From positions 1 to 64,000 of the forward strand of contig LNDR01000415.1 of the NCBI GenBank assembly GCA_001464755.1: DNA of 64,000 bases, given 5' to 3'. The DNA is from Rhizobiales bacterium Ga0077524 (GTDB taxonomy: Bacteria > Pseudomonadota > Alphaproteobacteria > Rhizobiales > Hyphomicrobiaceae). Positions 63,550 through 64,000 of the stretch are shown piece after piece. The notes below the pieces were generated by a model. It searched no databases. It was not told the DNA's origin and saw nothing but the letters and a program-made list of their open reading frames with translations. The position numbers and the translations under genes were made by a program. The number at the start of each line of letters is the position of its first letter. Within the stretch, counting starts at the first letter, position 1.

Positions 63550-64000
63550 GTGCACCTTTCTGCTCTGATCGGCTTGGAGGTTACCCGCGAAGGGACGGCG
63601 TTCGACCCGGACGTGCAAGGCCTGACCGCCGATAGCCGAGCGGTGAAGCCCGGCTGGCTTTTTGCAGCGATGGCAGGCAGTCGCACCGACGGCAGCCGCT
63701 TCGTGGCCGACGCTGTCGCCAAGGGCGCTGTCGCCATCCTGCTCGGCGAGGGCATCCCTGCGAATGTCCCTCCCGGAATTGCCGTCCTGCGTGCCCGAGA
63801 GCCGCGCCGGGCATTGACACTGATGGCCGCCCGCTTCTACCCGCGGCAACCCGCGACCATCGTTGCCGTCACCGGAACCAACGGCAAGACCTCCATCGCC
63901 GAATTCACCCGCCAGATCTTCGCCGCCTGCGGTCATTGCGCCGCCTCGCTCGGCACGATCGGCGTCGTGAAGCCGGACGGCGCCGTCTACGGCTCGCTCA
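63550..64000 (+). CDS. murE: UDP-N-acetylmuramoyl-tripeptide ligase MurE, truncated by window end (GTG start)
   Basis: GLTADSRAVKPGWLFAAMAGSRTDGSRFVADAVAKGA; VTGTNGKTSIAEFTRQI; SLGTIG. Confidence 0.93.
   Translation, partial: MHLSALIGLEVTREGTAFDPDVQGLTADSRAVKPGWLFAAMAGSRTDGSRFVADAVAKGAVAILLGEGIPANVPPGIAVLRAREPRRALTLMAARFYPRQPATIVAVTGTNGKTSIAEFTRQIFAACGHCAASLGTIGVVKPDGAVYGSL

Overview
A gene-dense, GC-rich alphaproteobacterial (probably Hyphomicrobiales-like) chromosomal window. I found no rRNA, CRISPR array or recognisable IS/transposase. Housekeeping blocks: infC (apparent AUC start), secA with a terminator, hisF, glnD, ndvA-like exporter, PpiC-type isomerase, and at the right end the start of the dcw cluster (mraZ-rsmH-ftsL-ftsI-murE, murE truncated). 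Accessory or less ordinary blocks: a tungstate-type ABC transporter with a divergent excisionase-HTH/PBP regulator (13.5-16.8 kb); an XRE regulator plus two unassigned proteins beside tRNA-Gly(GCC) (28.7-31.2 kb); a divergent cassette of PurA-like enzyme, vWA protein, J-domain/pseudokinase and a Nudix-wHTH regulator with a degenerate Nudix box (31.3-35.4 kb); a five-gene co-directional locus with two sets of transglutaminase, alpha-E and circularly permuted ATP-grasp proteins (35.4-44.8 kb); and two VapBC-type toxin-antitoxin pairs (46-48.4 kb). The best candidate for a poorly described system is the 31.3-35.4 kb cassette. Next is the doubled ATP-grasp/alpha-E/transglutaminase locus, which is a predicted but biochemically unresolved family. 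All assignments come from reading translated sequence and motifs; no database search was run.
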